In this document: one piece after another, positions 9,906-19,225 of the stretch
Numbering within the stretch: the first letter of the stretch is position 1
Layout of the letters: each line of letters opens with the position of its first letter
Assembly (NCBI RefSeq): GCF_900112165.1
Contig: NZ_FOKY01000004.1
Coordinates: 1 to 64,000 of the forward strand
Direction of reading: 5' to 3'
DNA length: 64,000 bases
Source of the DNA: Brevinema andersonii
GTDB taxonomy: Bacteria; Spirochaetota; Brevinematia; Brevinematales; Brevinemataceae
Translations under genes and position numbers: made by a program
Notes under the pieces: model-generated
What the model was told of the DNA's origin: nothing
Seen by the model: only the letters and a program-made list of their open reading frames with translations
Database searches by the model: none

Positions 9906-9933
9906 TTAACAATCTTGTGTAGCGGATTGTTAA
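9906..9933 (+). promoter_or_regulatory. Perfect 9-bp hairpin at the 5' end of the leader
   Basis: TTAACAATC (9906-9914) and GATTGTTAA (9925-9933) flank a 10-nt loop. It begins about 10 nt after the -10 box, so it forms the 5' end of the transcript and stops before the GGAGG ribosome site at 9937-9941. It could be an operator, a protein-binding leader or an mRNA-stabilising 5' hairpin. Confidence 0.6.
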
Positions 9934-9948
9934 AATGGAGGAATATTT

Positions 9949-10563
9949 ATGAAAAAATTATTTTTATTGTGTCTCGTTTTGGGTCTTTCGTCTGCATCAT
10001 TTGCACGTCTTAATCCTACAATCAGCTTAATGAGTCCTATGGATAGGCATTCATTGTTTGTTGCAATGGTAGAATCTGCTGATGCTTATCAAGCGGCAAA
10101 ACATACCAAAAAAGCAAAAGAATTTTATCGTGCGGCATTGGAAGTATATCCTATTGGCGATCAAGCACATGTCGTTGCTCAAAAGCTTGGCATAGATTTA
10201 GATGATGAAGAGACTTTTCAGCAATTTTTGTCGACAGGAGATGATGCTTTCAAGAATAAAAAATACAATACGGCATTAGCAATGTATTTGATGGCATTGG
10301 AATTAAATCAGCCTCTTGATTTATACAAAAAAATATATCAAACTTATTATGCTTTAGGTGATACAGAACGTGCTAATTTTTATCAATCCATTCTCTCCAA
10401 TGATATGAAAAATGATATTGATAATAATATGGACGATCCTTCGATTATAGATGCAGATTATACGGAATTAGCCTACGAAAGTATAGCAGATATTGATCAG
10501 CCAGTTCCCTATAATGATCATAAGAAAGAAGAATTAATTCAAGCATTTGACGATCTTATTTAA
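9949..10563 (+). CDS. Exported TPR-like protein
   Basis: 204 aa. Signal peptide at 1-19 (MKKLFLLCLVLGLSSASFA). Helical repeats of TPR type follow: SADAYQAAKHTKKAKEFYRAALEVYP, then DAFKNKKYNTALAMYLMALEL and a third weaker copy. The C-terminal 50 residues are strongly acidic. This suggests a periplasmic scaffold or binding protein. It has its own promoter and a hairpin leader, and is followed closely by the helicase-nuclease gene, although the two products seem functionally unrelated. Confidence 0.75.
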   Translation: MKKLFLLCLVLGLSSASFARLNPTISLMSPMDRHSLFVAMVESADAYQAAKHTKKAKEFYRAALEVYPIGDQAHVVAQKLGIDLDDEETFQQFLSTGDDAFKNKKYNTALAMYLMALELNQPLDLYKKIYQTYYALGDTERANFYQSILSNDMKNDIDNNMDDPSIIDADYTELAYESIADIDQPVPYNDHKKEELIQAFDDLI

Positions 10564-10595
10564 TTTTTACTGATAGTTTGAAATTATGCAAAAAA

Positions 10596-13500
10596 ATGGC
10601 ATATTCTTTTAATTTTGATGATCCATCAATTATTTTTAATAACAATGTTCCAACGATTTTAGAAGCTTCAGCAGGGAGTGGTAAAACAACTATCCTAACA
10701 GAACGTTGGATAGTTTGTTTTCTTTATTTGCTTGTTGGAGAAGAAAAAACAGTTGCAGAAGCGTTGAGTTCTATTATAGCACTTACTTTTACTAAAAAAG
10801 CTGCTGCTGAAATGAAAGAACGCATTCGGTATCGTATGAATCAACTCTGGATAAATAATGAATTGCCAGACATGATTTTAAATCTTTCGAAGTTTCATTC
10901 TAATATTAATATCTTAGAAGCGATGAAGATTTTGAACGATCAAAAAGAAGAAATTAATGATTTATTATCTTTAAGTACTATCACAACGATTAATGGATTT
11001 ATTTTGCAGAAATTAAAACAATATCCCTTAGAATCAGGGTTGAATAGTAATTTATCTCCTACAGAGGAGAATAGTAGAGTATCGAATGCCGAAATTAAAG
11101 CCCAAATTTCTACGCTTCAGTCTCTTTTTGAACATAAGGAATCTAAAATTTTGCAGAAAATATTTACACTGGGCATAAGTTTATGTGGATTCGCACAATG
11201 GGAAAAACTCTTCCAAGATTTGCGAGAGCTTATCACACAGCATAACGAAAATATGATCTACGATGCTTTAGAGAATTCTCAATATATGATTTTTAATAAT
11301 CAAATACAGAATATATTAAATACTAATGACTCTGTACAAAAAATTTTTGATATTATTTATCCTAAATTAAATGTTCTTATTGCTGCTTTAGAAACAGAAA
11401 ATGCTTATAAACCGTTGACAAAGAACAATAAAGTATTCTATCAAAATTTATGTAATTTCAATAAGGACCATCTTCTAAGCTTGTTTTCTAAAGATATTCT
11501 TGGAGAGTATATATTCAGTGAATTAAAAGATTCAGAAGGGTTGCAATTAAGAGAAATAAGTAATCAAAAGTATAAAGAATTTATTACATGTCAATATCAA
11601 ATTTTAATTCCATTAATTATACCTATTTCACAATTATGTTCTCAGAAATTAAATCAAATTTATCATGAAGATAATCAAATTTCTTTTAGTGAAAGTGAAT
11701 ATTTATTTTTAGATATTTTAAAAAATCCTCTATTTGACCAAAAAGTCTGCGGAAACATGAAATTTTTATTTATTGATGAGTTTCAAGATACATCGGATAT
11801 TCAAAAGCAAATTGTCAATAAAATTTTGGAGCATAATCATATTGTTCCATTTTTTGTAGGGGATCCAAAACAATCAATTTACAGCTTCCGTAAAGCAAAT
11901 GTACAAGTATTTTATGATACTCAAAGAGAATTCGAAAAAAAAGGGTTCCAGCCAAAACAACTCAAAACCAATTATCGTTCTGGTAAATTATATGTAAAAC
12001 TCATCAATCACCTTTTTAGTGAAATTTTTGCAAACGATGCTCAAAATATTACTTATTTTCCACAAGAGTCTTTTCGAGATGTTCCTGCACAATTTTTTTA
12101 TACATGTTCTGAAGCATTAGATACGGCTTTTATTCAAGCAGTGCATTTGCTTAGTAGCGAAATGGAACAAGGTACCAATCCTGGAAATGTTATTATTTTA
12201 TTGAAAAGAAATAGAGATATTCTTAAGTTTCAGAAAGTATTAAAAAAATATTTGCCTGATATTCCAGTGACTTCATCAATTAAAGAGCCATTATGGACCA
12301 GTCCGTATATTATGCCATTGATTCGGTTTTTACGAGTATTAGTTATGCCACAGGATAATTTTCTATTGGTCTCTCTGCTTAAAAGTGAATTTTTTAGAAA
12401 AAGTGATCCTGAAATAGATAAATTGATTGAGACCTCATTAAAACTTAATATTTCTATATATGATATTTTAGAAAATCATGATAAACAAATTATTACTCAT
12501 TTGGCTTCTCTTCGAGACCGCATTCCGTTAGATGAATTAATTGATCAAATAATAAAAGAAACAGAATATGATTACGTTCTGCAATTGTATCCCAATCCTG
12601 GAGAAGCATTGGCAAGTATGCATTTATTTCTTACGGAAGTACAAATGTTGCAGCAAAATTATTCAATGAGTGTATACGAATTCCTTAACTATGTTGATCA
12701 ACATCCTGATTCAACGGATACTGCGGAATTTTTAGGAGAAGAAGGAAAAACTCTCAGAATAATGACGATTCATTCTGCTAAAGGTTTAGAAGCTCCCTGT
12801 GTTTTTTATATTCATGAAAATTCTTCATTGAGAGAAAAATTTCCACTTTTTATCCAGGATCAAATTGCATTCAATGTTCTGGGAAAAGATGAGTTAGGTG
12901 AGAAATTATCTGATCTCTATAAAAAGGAACAATTATCTGAGCAAAAGCGCCTGGCATATGTGGCTTTGACGCGGGCAAAAGAAAAATTTTATTTTTGTGG
13001 CCTTCAAAGTATCGTCAAGAAAGTAGAAAAAAAATCTGAAATTTTGCATGATAAAACCTGGTCTACTTTTTTCAATATAGAATTAATAGAAAAATTTTCA
13101 TCTCTATGTAATAAAATTGAAGATATTCCTGAAAAAGAGCCTTTAATACCGGCTGATCAAGAAAGGCTAGATCAAAATGTTACCTGTTATTATGAATCTC
13201 TAAAAAGCAAAGCAGATATTAAGCAGAATCGAGAAATAATACCGCAATTTTTATCAGTAACGCAACTTTTAGATGCTGAATTTTCTCCAAAATATTTTCA
13301 AAAAAAATATAAAATTAAAAATTTTGATATTAATAACTATATACAAGAACTTGATGAAGGTGCATTATATTCATATACTCTTGAAATTGGATCTATTTTA
13401 CATCATATATTGCAAAATTTAGATATGCCCCCCAAAAATGAGGTGGAAACTTATCTTAATTTGCATTATCCTCATATGAAATTATTTTTTGAAGATATTT

Positions 13501-13886
13501 TACGGTATGCTTATTTGTATTGGAACTCTGAGTTTTATCAACGAGTATATAAAAACAACACTTTGATTGATAAAGAGCGTGAAGTTGCCTATCTTGTTAA
13601 TCATGATAATAATATTATCATACGGGCAACGGTAGATTTATTTCTTGTATCTCATGAGAAAAATATTATTACAGATTATAAGTTATCGATAAAAAATAAA
13701 TTGGAACGTTATCATAGGCAATTATCTTATTATGCTTTGTTATCAGAATATGCAGGTTATCCTATCAATGAGCTTATTCTTTTTGATTTGAGTGAAGGAA
13801 AAGATATAAAATTATCTTGGTGCAAAAATACTACTGAGAATTTTTTTGATCAGGCTATGCAAATGGCATTAAAATTATTAGCTTAA
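10596..13886 (+). CDS. UvrD-family helicase-nuclease, AddA/RecB-like
   Basis: About 1096 aa. Superfamily 1 motifs in order: ASAGSGKT (Walker A, residues 24-31), ALTFTKKAAAEM, FIDEFQDTS (Walker B), VGDPKQSIYSFR, LKTNYRSG, MTIHSAKGLE and YVALTRAKE. The C terminus carries a PD-(D/E)xK nuclease: GSILHHIL, ATVDLFL, ITDYK and a Q-x3-Y element (RQLSYYA). This is the layout of AddA and RecB, which process double-strand breaks for RecA. No AddB or RecC/RecD gene is nearby. ATG 10596 is chosen over an in-frame TTG at 10578; neither has a clear ribosome site. It overlaps the convergent yaaR-like gene by 4 nt. Confidence 0.88.
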   Translation: MAYSFNFDDPSIIFNNNVPTILEASAGSGKTTILTERWIVCFLYLLVGEEKTVAEALSSIIALTFTKKAAAEMKERIRYRMNQLWINNELPDMILNLSKFHSNINILEAMKILNDQKEEINDLLSLSTITTINGFILQKLKQYPLESGLNSNLSPTEENSRVSNAEIKAQISTLQSLFEHKESKILQKIFTLGISLCGFAQWEKLFQDLRELITQHNENMIYDALENSQYMIFNNQIQNILNTNDSVQKIFDIIYPKLNVLIAALETENAYKPLTKNNKVFYQNLCNFNKDHLLSLFSKDILGEYIFSELKDSEGLQLREISNQKYKEFITCQYQILIPLIIPISQLCSQKLNQIYHEDNQISFSESEYLFLDILKNPLFDQKVCGNMKFLFIDEFQDTSDIQKQIVNKILEHNHIVPFFVGDPKQSIYSFRKANVQVFYDTQREFEKKGFQPKQLKTNYRSGKLYVKLINHLFSEIFANDAQNITYFPQESFRDVPAQFFYTCSEALDTAFIQAVHLLSSEMEQGTNPGNVIILLKRNRDILKFQKVLKKYLPDIPVTSSIKEPLWTSPYIMPLIRFLRVLVMPQDNFLLVSLLKSEFFRKSDPEIDKLIETSLKLNISIYDILENHDKQIITHLASLRDRIPLDELIDQIIKETEYDYVLQLYPNPGEALASMHLFLTEVQMLQQNYSMSVYEFLNYVDQHPDSTDTAEFLGEEGKTLRIMTIHSAKGLEAPCVFYIHENSSLREKFPLFIQDQIAFNVLGKDELGEKLSDLYKKEQLSEQKRLAYVALTRAKEKFYFCGLQSIVKKVEKKSEILHDKTWSTFFNIELIEKFSSLCNKIEDIPEKEPLIPADQERLDQNVTCYYESLKSKADIKQNREIIPQFLSVTQLLDAEFSPKYFQKKYKIKNFDINNYIQELDEGALYSYTLEIGSILHHILQNLDMPPKNEVETYLNLHYPHMKLFFEDILRYAYLYWNSEFYQRVYKNNTLIDKEREVAYLVNHDNNIIIRATVDLFLVSHEKNIITDYKLSIKNKLERYHRQLSYYALLSEYAGYPINELILFDLSEGKDIKLSWCKNTTENFFDQAMQMALKLLA

Positions 13887-14356
13887 GTGAGAATATTAAG
13901 GATTAATCCTTTTAGTTTATCTGTCAAATTTAAAATGTCAATACGATTTCGTTCGTCATTAAGTATTCTTTGAGCTAAATCAGCTAAAGTTTGATCTATT
14001 TGTTGAGAAATCTTAAATAATTTTGTTCTTGTTAGTCCCACCCGAGCAGTAATTTCTTTAGTAATGGAATTTTTTACGATACCTTTAACCATCAAACGTA
14101 TATATTTTTTATAACGCGCAAAATTTTCTGGTAATGGTTTTTCAGCTAGCTCCCGTCCTATTTTATCTAATTCTTCTCCTAATAATGATATATTATTTAA
14201 AACTTCATCACTATTGTGAAGCATTTGTTCAAGTATGGGTTCATCATTAATATCATCCATCATATGTAGGAATAGTTTTTTCGATTTTTCAGTTTGGGAG
14301 AGAGATAAATGAGAAAATATATTTTTTTGACGAGTTGTTCGGGAAATAATACGCAT
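13883..14356 (-). CDS. YaaR (DUF327) family protein
   Basis: 157 aa, helical and charged, with the family-like blocks LLGEELDKIGRELAEKPLPENFARYKKYIRLMVKG and a C-terminal amphipathic helix. The family occurs in Firmicutes and Spirochaetes and its function is unknown. A very strong ribosome site (AAGGAGGT) precedes the ATG. Third gene of the leftward ptsI-ruvA-yaaR unit, 13 nt after ruvA. Confidence 0.75.
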   Translation of the reverse strand: MRIISRTTRQKNIFSHLSLSQTEKSKKLFLHMMDDINDEPILEQMLHNSDEVLNNISLLGEELDKIGRELAEKPLPENFARYKKYIRLMVKGIVKNSITKEITARVGLTRTKLFKISQQIDQTLADLAQRILNDERNRIDILNLTDKLKGLILNILT

Positions 14357-14369
14357 AAAAAGACCTCCT

Positions 14370-14972
14370 TTACTTGTTTCTTAAAAACGATAAAAATAAA
14401 ACAATAAGCTGTTCTACTGACATTTCCATATCACAGCTGTCACAAAATTCATCTAAAGGTTTTTTAATTTCTGTATCGCTGTAACCAAGTGTGCGCATTG
14501 TAAGTAGAATTTCCATTTTCTTTTTAGGTAGAGAAATATTTATCGTAGACATTTCAGCATGCGAGATATTTTTTTGCATTTTTTCTTGGAGATCTAAAAT
14601 TAATTGTTCTGCTTTTTTGGCACTAATGCCTTTAATCTTCGATAAACTGGCTACATCACCGGTTACTATTGCAGTTCTTAATTCATAGCCTGTCAAATCA
14701 TTGAGGATTTTAAGCCCTTGTTTGGGTCCTATTCCTTTTGCTGTGATTAACAAATCAAATAAATTCCGTTCTTCCCATGTATGGAAACCAACTAAATACA
14801 TTTCCTGTTCCCTAACAATAAGTGAAGTATAAATAAAAAAAGTATCATTTTCTGTAGAACTATTCAGGAGTCGATCGGATACAAAGATATCATAACAAAT
14901 ACCTGATGCCGTTTCGATTAATATTTTAGAATCTGTTTTATGAATAAGTTTTCCTTTTACTGCTCCGATCAT
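14370..14972 (-). CDS. ruvA: Holliday junction branch-migration protein RuvA
   Basis: 200 aa. The N-terminal OB fold (MIGAVKGKL...), two helix-hairpin-helix motifs (LLITAKGIGPKQGLKIL and ASLSKIKGISAKKAEQLIL) and the short C-terminal domain that contacts RuvB are all present. RuvA binds four-way junctions and loads RuvB. Neither ruvB nor ruvC is in the window. It overlaps the ptsI stop by 4 nt. Confidence 0.94.
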   Translation of the reverse strand: MIGAVKGKLIHKTDSKILIETASGICYDIFVSDRLLNSSTENDTFFIYTSLIVREQEMYLVGFHTWEERNLFDLLITAKGIGPKQGLKILNDLTGYELRTAIVTGDVASLSKIKGISAKKAEQLILDLQEKMQKNISHAEMSTINISLPKKKMEILLTMRTLGYSDTEIKKPLDEFCDSCDMEMSVEQLIVLFLSFLRNK

Positions 14973-16759
14973 GATGACTCCAACTGATCATTAATAAAAA
15001 TACTTTGACCGTCAAAATAAGCTCCTTTTTCTTTAAGAAAATTATTAAGATCTTCTTCTAAAAAAGCATCAATTTCATGTGCTGATTTCATTTTAACAAT
15101 TTCTTTCCATAAAAATAGACATTCTTTTGGATTGCTGTATGAGCTGACAAATTTCACCAGCGGCAAAAATAAAGGATTCATACTTAACGAACGCATCCCT
15201 ATACCCAGAAATAAACGTGTATAAACCGCTTCTTTTGCCATCTCTCCACACAAAGAAACTGGTATTTTGAATTTGTTCGCTTTCTGTACAACATGGTAAA
15301 TGAGTTTGATAATAGAAGGGTGGCTGTTTTGATAATAACGTGCTACAAGTGGATTATTTCGATCTGCAGCAAGAATATATTGAGTAAGATCGTTAGTTCC
15401 AATACTGATAAAGTCAATATGAGGGAGAAAATCATCAATGCAGATAACAACGGACGGCACTTCTACCATAATTCCTAATGGTATTTTGTTGCCATTAGGA
15501 ATTTCATCTTTTAATTCGTCTGCTGCTTGATAATAGATATCTTTTAAGAACATGAGATCTTCCAGTGTTGAAATAAAGGGCAACATTATTTTTATCTTGG
15601 GATTAATAGAGGATGCTTTAATTAGAGCGCGCAATTGCATTTTTAACTCGTCCGGAGAGTCAATAAACATTCGTGTAGAACGGTATCCTAAAAAGGGATT
15701 GAGCTCATTTATTAAATTTTTATCCCTATGTTTTAAAAATTTATCGCCACCTAAATCAACAGTTCGAATCGTAACTGGATAATTATTGGCATACGTCAAA
15801 AATTCTTTATAATATTGATAATGTTCTTCTTCATTCAAACTTCGCTTTTTTGACAAACAGAAAACTTCTGTTCTTAAAAGTCCTATTCCGTCTGCGTGGT
15901 GTTTTTTAGCCAGAGTAATATCGTGTAATGATCCAACATTTACCATTATTTCCAATGATTGGCCATCTAATGTTGTGAAAGATTGGCTTATAGATTCTAA
16001 AATTTTATTTTCATATTTTATACGCATTTGCCTGAGAGTTCGATAGTTTTCCAACATTTTGCTGTTATGATTTATGATTACTTCACCTTTGTATGCGTCC
16101 ATGATAATATTTTGATTATTTTTGACATGAGATAGTAAATCTTTTACTCCAAAAATAGCTGGAATTTCCATAGATTCTGCTAAAATAGCTGCGTGGGAAG
16201 TAATTCCGCCTTCTGAAGTAACAATTCCTAAAATTTTATCTTTTGAAAATGTCAGAAGATCTGCTACGGAGAGCGATTGAGCAATAAAAATAACAGGATC
16301 CGTGATGTTTTGAATTGTCGATGAGCCATTCAATATTTCTAAAATCCTATTCCCCAAAGCAGCAAAATCCTGATAGCGAGCACGGAAATATTCATTATCT
16401 AGAGCATCAAAGTCTTTTTTAATAAGCGCTAATTTTTTTAGAATAGCTTCTTGTGCAGAAATTTGCTCATCACAAATGCATTGTGGGATTTTATATTTGA
16501 AAAAATCATCATTAATTAATGAATTATAAAGGGTAATCATTTGTTGTCCTGTTTTATCAGAAACTTCTTCATGATTCCATTTTAGTGATTTTAATTCTTC
16601 TTTAAGTTTTGTTAATGAGTCCTGGTATAAAAAAACTTCTACTTCTTTACCCTGAAATTTTGCGGTTGTATAATTGAACATTCTTTTAGAATTCTTTTTA
16701 AGAAAAATCGGCCCCTCAACGATTCCAGTACTAATTGGAGTTCCTTTAAGGACAAACAT
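14969..16759 (-). CDS. ptsI: Phosphoenolpyruvate-protein phosphotransferase (PTS enzyme I)
   Basis: 596 aa from ATG 16759, which has GGAGG 6 nt upstream; an in-frame TTG at 16783 lies before that site and is rejected. It moves phosphate from PEP to HPr. The phosphorylated histidine is His189 in GGITSHAAI. PEP-binding blocks GIGLLRTEVF, RTVDLGGDK, NPFLGYRSTR, ISIGTNDLTQY and SLCGEMAKE are intact. HPr and the sugar-specific enzymes are elsewhere. First gene of ptsI-ruvA-yaaR. Confidence 0.96.
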   Translation of the reverse strand: MFVLKGTPISTGIVEGPIFLKKNSKRMFNYTTAKFQGKEVEVFLYQDSLTKLKEELKSLKWNHEEVSDKTGQQMITLYNSLINDDFFKYKIPQCICDEQISAQEAILKKLALIKKDFDALDNEYFRARYQDFAALGNRILEILNGSSTIQNITDPVIFIAQSLSVADLLTFSKDKILGIVTSEGGITSHAAILAESMEIPAIFGVKDLLSHVKNNQNIIMDAYKGEVIINHNSKMLENYRTLRQMRIKYENKILESISQSFTTLDGQSLEIMVNVGSLHDITLAKKHHADGIGLLRTEVFCLSKKRSLNEEEHYQYYKEFLTYANNYPVTIRTVDLGGDKFLKHRDKNLINELNPFLGYRSTRMFIDSPDELKMQLRALIKASSINPKIKIMLPFISTLEDLMFLKDIYYQAADELKDEIPNGNKIPLGIMVEVPSVVICIDDFLPHIDFISIGTNDLTQYILAADRNNPLVARYYQNSHPSIIKLIYHVVQKANKFKIPVSLCGEMAKEAVYTRLFLGIGMRSLSMNPLFLPLVKFVSSYSNPKECLFLWKEIVKMKSAHEIDAFLEEDLNNFLKEKGAYFDGQSIFINDQLESS

Positions 16760-16797
16760 TTGCTTCCTCCAAACAAAATTCAAAAATAATTACCATA

Positions 16798-16826
16798 ATC
16801 ATAGCATAAAAACAAAAATTTCTCAA
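16798..16826 (-). promoter_or_regulatory. Promoter of ptsI-ruvA-yaaR
   Basis: Minus strand TTGAGA (16821-16826), 17 nt, TATGAT (16798-16803). It lies back to back with the cvpA promoter, their -35 boxes being 1 nt apart. Confidence 0.7.
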
Positions 16827-16827
16827 A

Positions 16828-16856
16828 TTGACTTATAATAAATCAAAAATTATTAT
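16828..16856 (+). promoter_or_regulatory. Promoter of the cvpA-like gene
   Basis: TTGACT (16828-16833), 17-nt spacer, TATTAT (16851-16856). Confidence 0.65.
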
Positions 16857-16915
16857 TTTTAGTTTTTGGTATCAAATACCGAAATATTATTTTAGAGAAA
16901 TACTAAGGATAAAAT

Positions 16916-17398
16916 ATGGAAGCATTTATTGAATATATAACAATTACAGTATTAATTATTGGTGCAATCTTAGGTGCTATAAAAGGATTTACTGCATTAT
17001 TTTTTTCTTGGTTCGGCTTAATCGGCGGTGTTATTTTTTCTCATCAATTCTCTTTAGGACTTATGTACCGTTTATTGCCTCAATATACTCATAGTAAAAT
17101 GTATATTATTTTATTTGCAGTTTTTGTATTTATTGTTATTTATATTTTAGCAGCAATGCTTGGTCATTTTGTTTCGCGTGTGATTTATACATTTCAATTG
17201 AGTTTTCTCAACCATATTTTAGGAGTTGTATTAGGCACGATACAAGCTATGCTAATTATTGGTTTTTTTATCGGTTTGCTTAACTATTATGGTTGGATCA
17301 ATGCTCCTTCAATGCCAGTAACTAAATTTGTTTCCTACTGGGCAACTCAAACGTTTCATCTGCTGAGATCTGTTGTTTCCATGTTGACTCAATGTTGA
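16916..17398 (+). CDS. CvpA-family inner-membrane protein
   Basis: 160 aa, four hydrophobic helices (about 8-28, 30-48, 65-85, 98-122). The glycine-rich N-terminal segment (GAILGAIKGFTALFFSW) and the motif NHILGVVLGTIQAMLI are typical of CvpA, a family needed for colicin V production in E. coli and more broadly linked to envelope homeostasis. Monocistronic with its own promoter. Its 3' end contains an 11-bp tandem duplication that also ends the convergent glyQ. Confidence 0.75.
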   Translation: MEAFIEYITITVLIIGAILGAIKGFTALFFSWFGLIGGVIFSHQFSLGLMYRLLPQYTHSKMYIILFAVFVFIVIYILAAMLGHFVSRVIYTFQLSFLNHILGVVLGTIQAMLIIGFFIGLLNYYGWINAPSMPVTKFVSYWATQTFHLLRSVVSMLTQC

Positions 17399-17403
17399 CT
17401 CAA
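17382..17403 (+). repeat. 11-bp tandem duplication across two convergent stop codons
   Basis: TGTTGACTCAA occurs at 17382-17392 and again at 17393-17403. The duplication holds the cvpA stop and supplies the glyQ stop, leaving one base between the two genes. Confidence 0.85.
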
Positions 17404-18269
17404 TATTGATGAGAATTTTGCCTATCTACCCATGCGTGAGCTACTTGTGAGGTCATCGTACGGACTTTTAAAATATAGGATTCTCTTTCTGTTACGGATA
17501 TGGCGCCAAGCGAACCAAGCATATTAAAAATATGAGAGCATTTAATAGCTAAGTCATAGGCAGCAAAGACAGCTCCAGCTTGAATAGCGTGTGAAAATTC
17601 TTTTTCAAGACTGTCAAAAAGTTTGAAATATAAATCTTTATCTGCTACTTCGAATGCATAAATTGAATAGTCCCTTTCTGAATCCAGATGTAAATCGCCA
17701 TATTTGGTATTTTTATTCCATTGAATATCTTTGAAATGTTCCACATTCTGCAAATACATTGCTATCCTTTCTGTGCCATACGTGATTTCCGCCGGAACTA
17801 AGGGTAATGTAATTCCTCCTACTTGTTGGAAATAAGTAAATTGAGTGATTTCCATACCATCCAACCAAACTTCCCAACCTAACCCCCATGCTCCAAGTGT
17901 AGGTGATTTCCAATCATCATGGACAAATCTTAAATCATGTTTTTTGATATCAATCCCTAAACATTCTAAACTATTAATATACAAATCGATAACATTATCG
18001 GGAGCAGGTTTTAATAGGGTTTGAAATTGATAATAAAATCCTAAACGATTAGGATTTTCGCCATAGCGTCCATCACCCGGACGACGGCATGGTTCTGCAT
18101 AAGCTGTAGACCACGGTTTATGGCCTAAGGATCTTAAAAAAGTATCCGGATTAAATGTGCCAGCTCCTGTTTCTAAATCATATCCTTCTCTAATAAGACA
18201 ACCGTGTTGAGCCCAAAATTCTTTTAAGCGGAAAATAATTTCTTGAAATGTTAATGCTTCTTTTTTCAT
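17400..18269 (-). CDS. glyQ: Glycyl-tRNA synthetase alpha subunit
   Basis: 289 aa. Catalytic subunit of the bacterial alpha2-beta2 glycyl-tRNA synthetase. Class II signatures are clear: [55 protein letters not shown] and [13 protein letters not shown]. The beta subunit (glyS), usually adjacent, is absent from the window, so it must lie elsewhere. Last gene of a leftward operon; its start overlaps the tsaC stop by 4 nt. Confidence 0.96.
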   Translation of the reverse strand: MKKEALTFQEIIFRLKEFWAQHGCLIREGYDLETGAGTFNPDTFLRSLGHKPWSTAYAEPCRRPGDGRYGENPNRLGFYYQFQTLLKPAPDNVIDLYINSLECLGIDIKKHDLRFVHDDWKSPTLGAWGLGWEVWLDGMEITQFTYFQQVGGITLPLVPAEITYGTERIAMYLQNVEHFKDIQWNKNTKYGDLHLDSERDYSIYAFEVADKDLYFKLFDSLEKEFSHAIQAGAVFAAYDLAIKCSHIFNMLGSLGAISVTERESYILKVRTMTSQVAHAWVDRQNSHQY

Positions 18270-19225
18270 AATATCCCTTTTTTATATTTTGTTCCAGCGC
18301 GTATTATTCTGTCACGTAATGCTCTTCCTTCTCCGTAATCAGGAGGGAGCTCACAATATATAGTGTGTGTATTGTTTTTGTCACATTCAAAAAAAGTTTT
18401 ATATAGTGCTGCCGCGTACGAAATAATAGAGTCAAAGAAATAGCAGTCAACATTAGTATTATAATAATGCAGTGATAATAATGCCGAATGTTCTGAAAAA
18501 AATATTTCTTCACCACACTCAAAGAAGACAACAGTTGCTTGTGGTTGATAGTGTTTAAATTGAGTTCCCGGAGAACGATGACTTTCGTGAAGATTATGAC
18601 TTGGTTTTATGTCAGTTGCATCTGCGATCATTTCTGCAGTGACAGCTCCCGGCCGTAAGATAAAAATTTGATCTTTTTCTACTTTGACTACTGTAGATTC
18701 AATACCGATGCTTAAAGGACCACCATCAAGAATAATGGGGACTTTTTGATCCATGTAGAACTGACTCATTTCTAAAGTTGTTGGAGAAACTGCTCCTGAA
18801 ATATTAGCAGAAGGTGCTGCAATTGGTATATCAAGCCTAGATAATAATTTTAATGCTAAATCATGATCAGGAATTCGAATTCCAACTGTATCCAATCCCC
18901 CCGTAGCAATGTGGCTAATTTTGTTGTTTTTGGGTAGTATTAATGACAGTGGCCCTGGTGCGAATATTTCTAACAGCTTTTCTTCAATAGAGTTAATAGA
19001 AGCCGCTGCTTGTAAGACATTATTAATTGATGCTACATGGATAATAAGAGGGTTATTTGTGGGTCGACCTTTGATTGCAAATATCTGCTTTAATGCTTTA
19101 TCTGAAGTTGCATCTGCTCCTAAACCATATACTGTTTCTGTTGGAAATACAACAAGATCTCCGGCATAGAGGGCTTGAACAGCCTGTTGGATTAATGATT
19201 CATCTGAGCCTATTAATGTTTGCAT
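18266..19225 (-). CDS. tsaC: Threonylcarbamoyl-AMP synthase (TsaC/Sua5)
   Basis: 319 aa, long (Sua5-type) form. The YrdC domain fills about 1-190 ([39 protein letters not shown]-like block, GIESTVV) and a Sua5-type C-terminal domain follows ([13 protein letters not shown]...). It makes threonylcarbamoyl-AMP for the t6A modification of ANN-decoding tRNAs. Its start is separated from the DUF58 gene stop by no intergenic bases. Co-transcription with glyQ groups two translation functions. Confidence 0.93.
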   Translation of the reverse strand: MQTLIGSDESLIQQAVQALYAGDLVVFPTETVYGLGADATSDKALKQIFAIKGRPTNNPLIIHVASINNVLQAAASINSIEEKLLEIFAPGPLSLILPKNNKISHIATGGLDTVGIRIPDHDLALKLLSRLDIPIAAPSANISGAVSPTTLEMSQFYMDQKVPIILDGGPLSIGIESTVVKVEKDQIFILRPGAVTAEMIADATDIKPSHNLHESHRSPGTQFKHYQPQATVVFFECGEEIFFSEHSALLSLHYYNTNVDCYFFDSIISYAAALYKTFFECDKNNTHTIYCELPPDYGEGRALRDRIIRAGTKYKKGIL

